Below are positions 13,234 to 14,582 of a stretch of DNA of 14,582 nt, one piece after another; position 1 is the stretch's first letter, and each line of letters opens with the position of its first letter. The position numbers were made by a program, and so were the translations under genes. The stretch comes from an uncultured Christensenellaceae bacterium. Lineage in GTDB: Bacteria; Bacillota; Clostridia; Christensenellales; Christensenellaceae. The notes below the pieces were generated by a model that was given only the letters and a program-made list of their open reading frames with translations, searched no databases and was not told where the DNA came from. The stretch covers positions 1-14,582 of the forward strand of contig CAKROK010000055.1 in NCBI GenBank assembly GCA_934373295.1, written 5' to 3'.

Positions 13234-14112
13234 ATGGCAGCATTTACAGCAAAGGATGTAATGAAGTTAAGAGAAATGACCGGCACGGGCATGATGGACT
13301 GCAAAAAGGCGCTCATCGAGGCCGACGGCGATATGGATAAGGCGGCGGAGCTCTTAAGAGAAAAGGGCCTCGCAAAGGCAGCTAAGAAGGCTGACCGCAT
13401 CGCGGCAGAGGGCATCGTCGATGCTTATATCTGCGAGAAGTGCGGCGTAGGCGTTTTAGTTGAAGTAAACTGCGAGACTGACTTCGTCGCAAAGACGGAC
13501 AACTTCAAGGCTATCGTACACAAGATCGCTCAGATCATCGCTGAGCAGGATCCCGCGGACGTTACCGCGCTGCTCTCCTGCACCTGCGACGAGGGCACGG
13601 TTGAAGAGATGATAAAGAACGCTACCTTCAAGATCGGCGAGAAGATCGACGTTCGTCGTTTCGTCCGCATCAAGGGCTATGTCGATTCTTACATCCACAT
13701 GGGCGGCAAGATCGGCGTTCTCGTAGAGGCTGACGCTGAGCCCGACAAGGAAAAGATGCACGACGTCGCGCTTCAGATCGCTGCGGCTAAGCCCGAGTAC
13801 ATCAACGAGAGCGAGGTTCCCGCGGATGTCATCAACCACGAGAAGGAGATCTTAAAGGCGCAGGCGTTAAACGAGCCCAAGCCCAAGCCCATGAACATCA
13901 TCGAGAAGATGGTAGAGGGCCGTATCCAGAAGTACTTCAAGGAAGTTTGCCTCATGGATCAGCCTTTCGTTAAGGACGGCGACATCTCCGTTTCCAAGAT
14001 GCTGGGCGGCGCTTTCGGCATCAAGCAGTTCGTTCGCTATGAGATGGGTGAAGGCCTCCAGAAGAGAGAGGACAACTTCGCTGAGGAAGTTATGAGCCAG
14101 ATCAACAAATAA
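13234..14112 (+). CDS. tsf: Translation elongation factor Ts
   Basis: The 292-residue protein is EF-Ts, the guanine-nucleotide exchange factor that recycles EF-Tu. The N-terminal UBA-like domain is clear (VMKLREMTGTGMMDCKKALI), and the EF-Tu-contacting TDFVAKTDNF is at 82-91. Both repeats of the core are present (GVGVLVEVNCETDFV and KIGVLVEADAEP), with a C-terminal module that ends near FGIKQFVRYEMGEG. Unusually, the segment that normally reads like HGGGRIG in the first repeat is CEKCGVG (Cys67 and Cys70), and a second pair, SCTC, occurs at 115-118. AGGAGG at 13219-13224 supports ATG 13234. It is the second gene of the rpsB operon. Confidence 0.97.
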   Translation: MAAFTAKDVMKLREMTGTGMMDCKKALIEADGDMDKAAELLREKGLAKAAKKADRIAAEGIVDAYICEKCGVGVLVEVNCETDFVAKTDNFKAIVHKIAQIIAEQDPADVTALLSCTCDEGTVEEMIKNATFKIGEKIDVRRFVRIKGYVDSYIHMGGKIGVLVEADAEPDKEKMHDVALQIAAAKPEYINESEVPADVINHEKEILKAQALNEPKPKPMNIIEKMVEGRIQKYFKEVCLMDQPFVKDGDISVSKMLGGAFGIKQFVRYEMGEGLQKREDNFAEEVMSQINK

Positions 14113-14133
14113 GCGATACACAAAGAGCAATTC

Positions 14134-14166
14134 AGACGCGATTCATTTAGGGTTGCGTCTTTTTTG
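14134..14166 (+). terminator. Terminator of the rpsB-tsf operon
   Basis: AGACGC (14134-14139) pairs with GCGTCT (14155-14160) around a 15-base loop, followed by a run of T. The stem is short but the U-tract is good. Confidence 0.78.
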
Positions 14167-14167
14167 T

Positions 14168-14195
14168 TTGACTAATCGACAAAAAGTAATATAAT
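14168..14195 (+). promoter_or_regulatory. Promoter of the terminal membrane-protein gene
   Basis: TTGACT (14168-14173), a 16-base spacer and TATAAT (14190-14195) lie immediately after the tsf terminator, about 35 bases before ATG 14231. The same hexamer pattern and spacing drives the acetyltransferase operon at 3322. Confidence 0.8.
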
Positions 14196-14230
14196 GTTGT
14201 TAGAAATTTTTAGGGGAAACGAGGGGTTTT

Positions 14231-14582
14231 ATGAAGTCACGTTATAACACCGCACGCAAGTTTTTGATTTTTTGGACGCTTTTTATCGGCATAGGCGCCG
14301 TGGGCGGCTCGTTGATGATGCTTATTGACCCATCGGGAAGAATAATGGGCATGGACGGTATGCTGCCGTATTTTAAGGCACTGCCCTTTGCGGACGTGCT
14401 TTTCACAGACTTGACATTTTCGGGAATAGCGCTGTTGATAGTAAACGGGCTTACAAACCTCACCGCGGCGGGGTTGCTGTTTGCGAGGAAAAAATCGGGA
14501 ATTATACTCGGCGGAGTATTCGGAGTGACGCTCATGCTGTGGATATGCATACAATTTTACACGTTCCCGTTCAATTTCATGT
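14231..14582 (+). CDS. Unknown membrane protein, 3' end outside the window
   Basis: About 117 residues are visible before the window ends. After a short basic N-terminus (MKSRYNTARK) come a hydrophobic segment (about residues 11-32), a loop with DPSGRIMGMDGMLPYF, a second hydrophobic segment (about 62-85), a basic turn (RKKSG), and a third (about 89-110). It should be an inner-membrane protein with at least three spans and a cytoplasmic N-terminus by the positive-inside rule. GAGGGG (14221-14226) precedes ATG 14231. I do not recognise the family. It has its own promoter, separate from rpsB-tsf. Confidence 0.8.
   Translation, partial: MKSRYNTARKFLIFWTLFIGIGAVGGSLMMLIDPSGRIMGMDGMLPYFKALPFADVLFTDLTFSGIALLIVNGLTNLTAAGLLFARKKSGIILGGVFGVTLMLWICIQFYTFPFNFM

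Noticed and set aside
1..14582. CRISPR array or complete insertion sequence
   Set aside because: No regularly spaced repeats with spacers and no transposase were seen on either strand.

Overview
The window looks like the chromosome of a low-to-medium G+C Gram-positive bacterium, most likely a gut-type member of the Clostridia. The grounds are strong GGAGG ribosome binding sites, promoters close to the TTGACA/TATAAT consensus, a tRNA-Pro with encoded CCA, an rpsB-tsf pair, a meso-diaminopimelate dehydrogenase, a DegV protein, and debris of a conjugative element or phage of the kind common in Firmicutes. No species can be named from the sequence alone.

The left third (1-3266) is decayed accessory DNA. 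It opens with the 3' end of a large serine recombinase gene interrupted by an in-frame TAG (1-417). A perfect 15-bp inverted repeat follows (430-462), and then the 3' fragment of a small membrane-protein gene (463-699) whose upstream part is missing. The layout suggests that the right end of an integrated element cut this gene. Next comes a large phage/ICE-type 'polyvalent' protein fragment (954-3266) with a MuF C-terminal-like domain and an ADP-ribosyltransferase-like domain. It has no credible start and is preceded by a 68-bp out-of-frame copy of one of its own segments.

The middle (3322-5625) holds a three-gene operon from one strong promoter: a RimJ/RimL-type N-acetyltransferase, a maltose/galactoside O-acetyltransferase, and a second, more complete copy of the membrane-protein gene seen at 463-699. 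This second copy carries an in-frame TAG at 4839 that splits it in two. A bacterial PH-domain protein follows with its own promoter.

From about 5640 to the end the window is ordinary core chromosome. It holds a tRNA-Pro(GGG) on the minus strand with a consensus promoter and terminator, citrate synthase (minus), galU (plus), and a minus-strand pair of a phosphinothricin/methionine-sulfoximine-type acetyltransferase and an alpha/beta-hydrolase that overlap by 14 bases. After these come ddh (lysine and peptidoglycan precursor synthesis, plus), a DegV fatty-acid-binding protein (minus), rpsB-tsf (plus) with a structured leader, and the 5' part of an unknown membrane protein that runs off the end. 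Convergent pairs are separated by hairpin terminators, several of them bidirectional.

No clearly new system is visible. The most interesting items are the paired copies of the unknown membrane protein (one cut by an element, one split by an amber codon), the toxin-like polyvalent protein remnant with its duplicated junction, and two near-identical 15-bp palindromes that bracket the degV promoter like a two-site operator.
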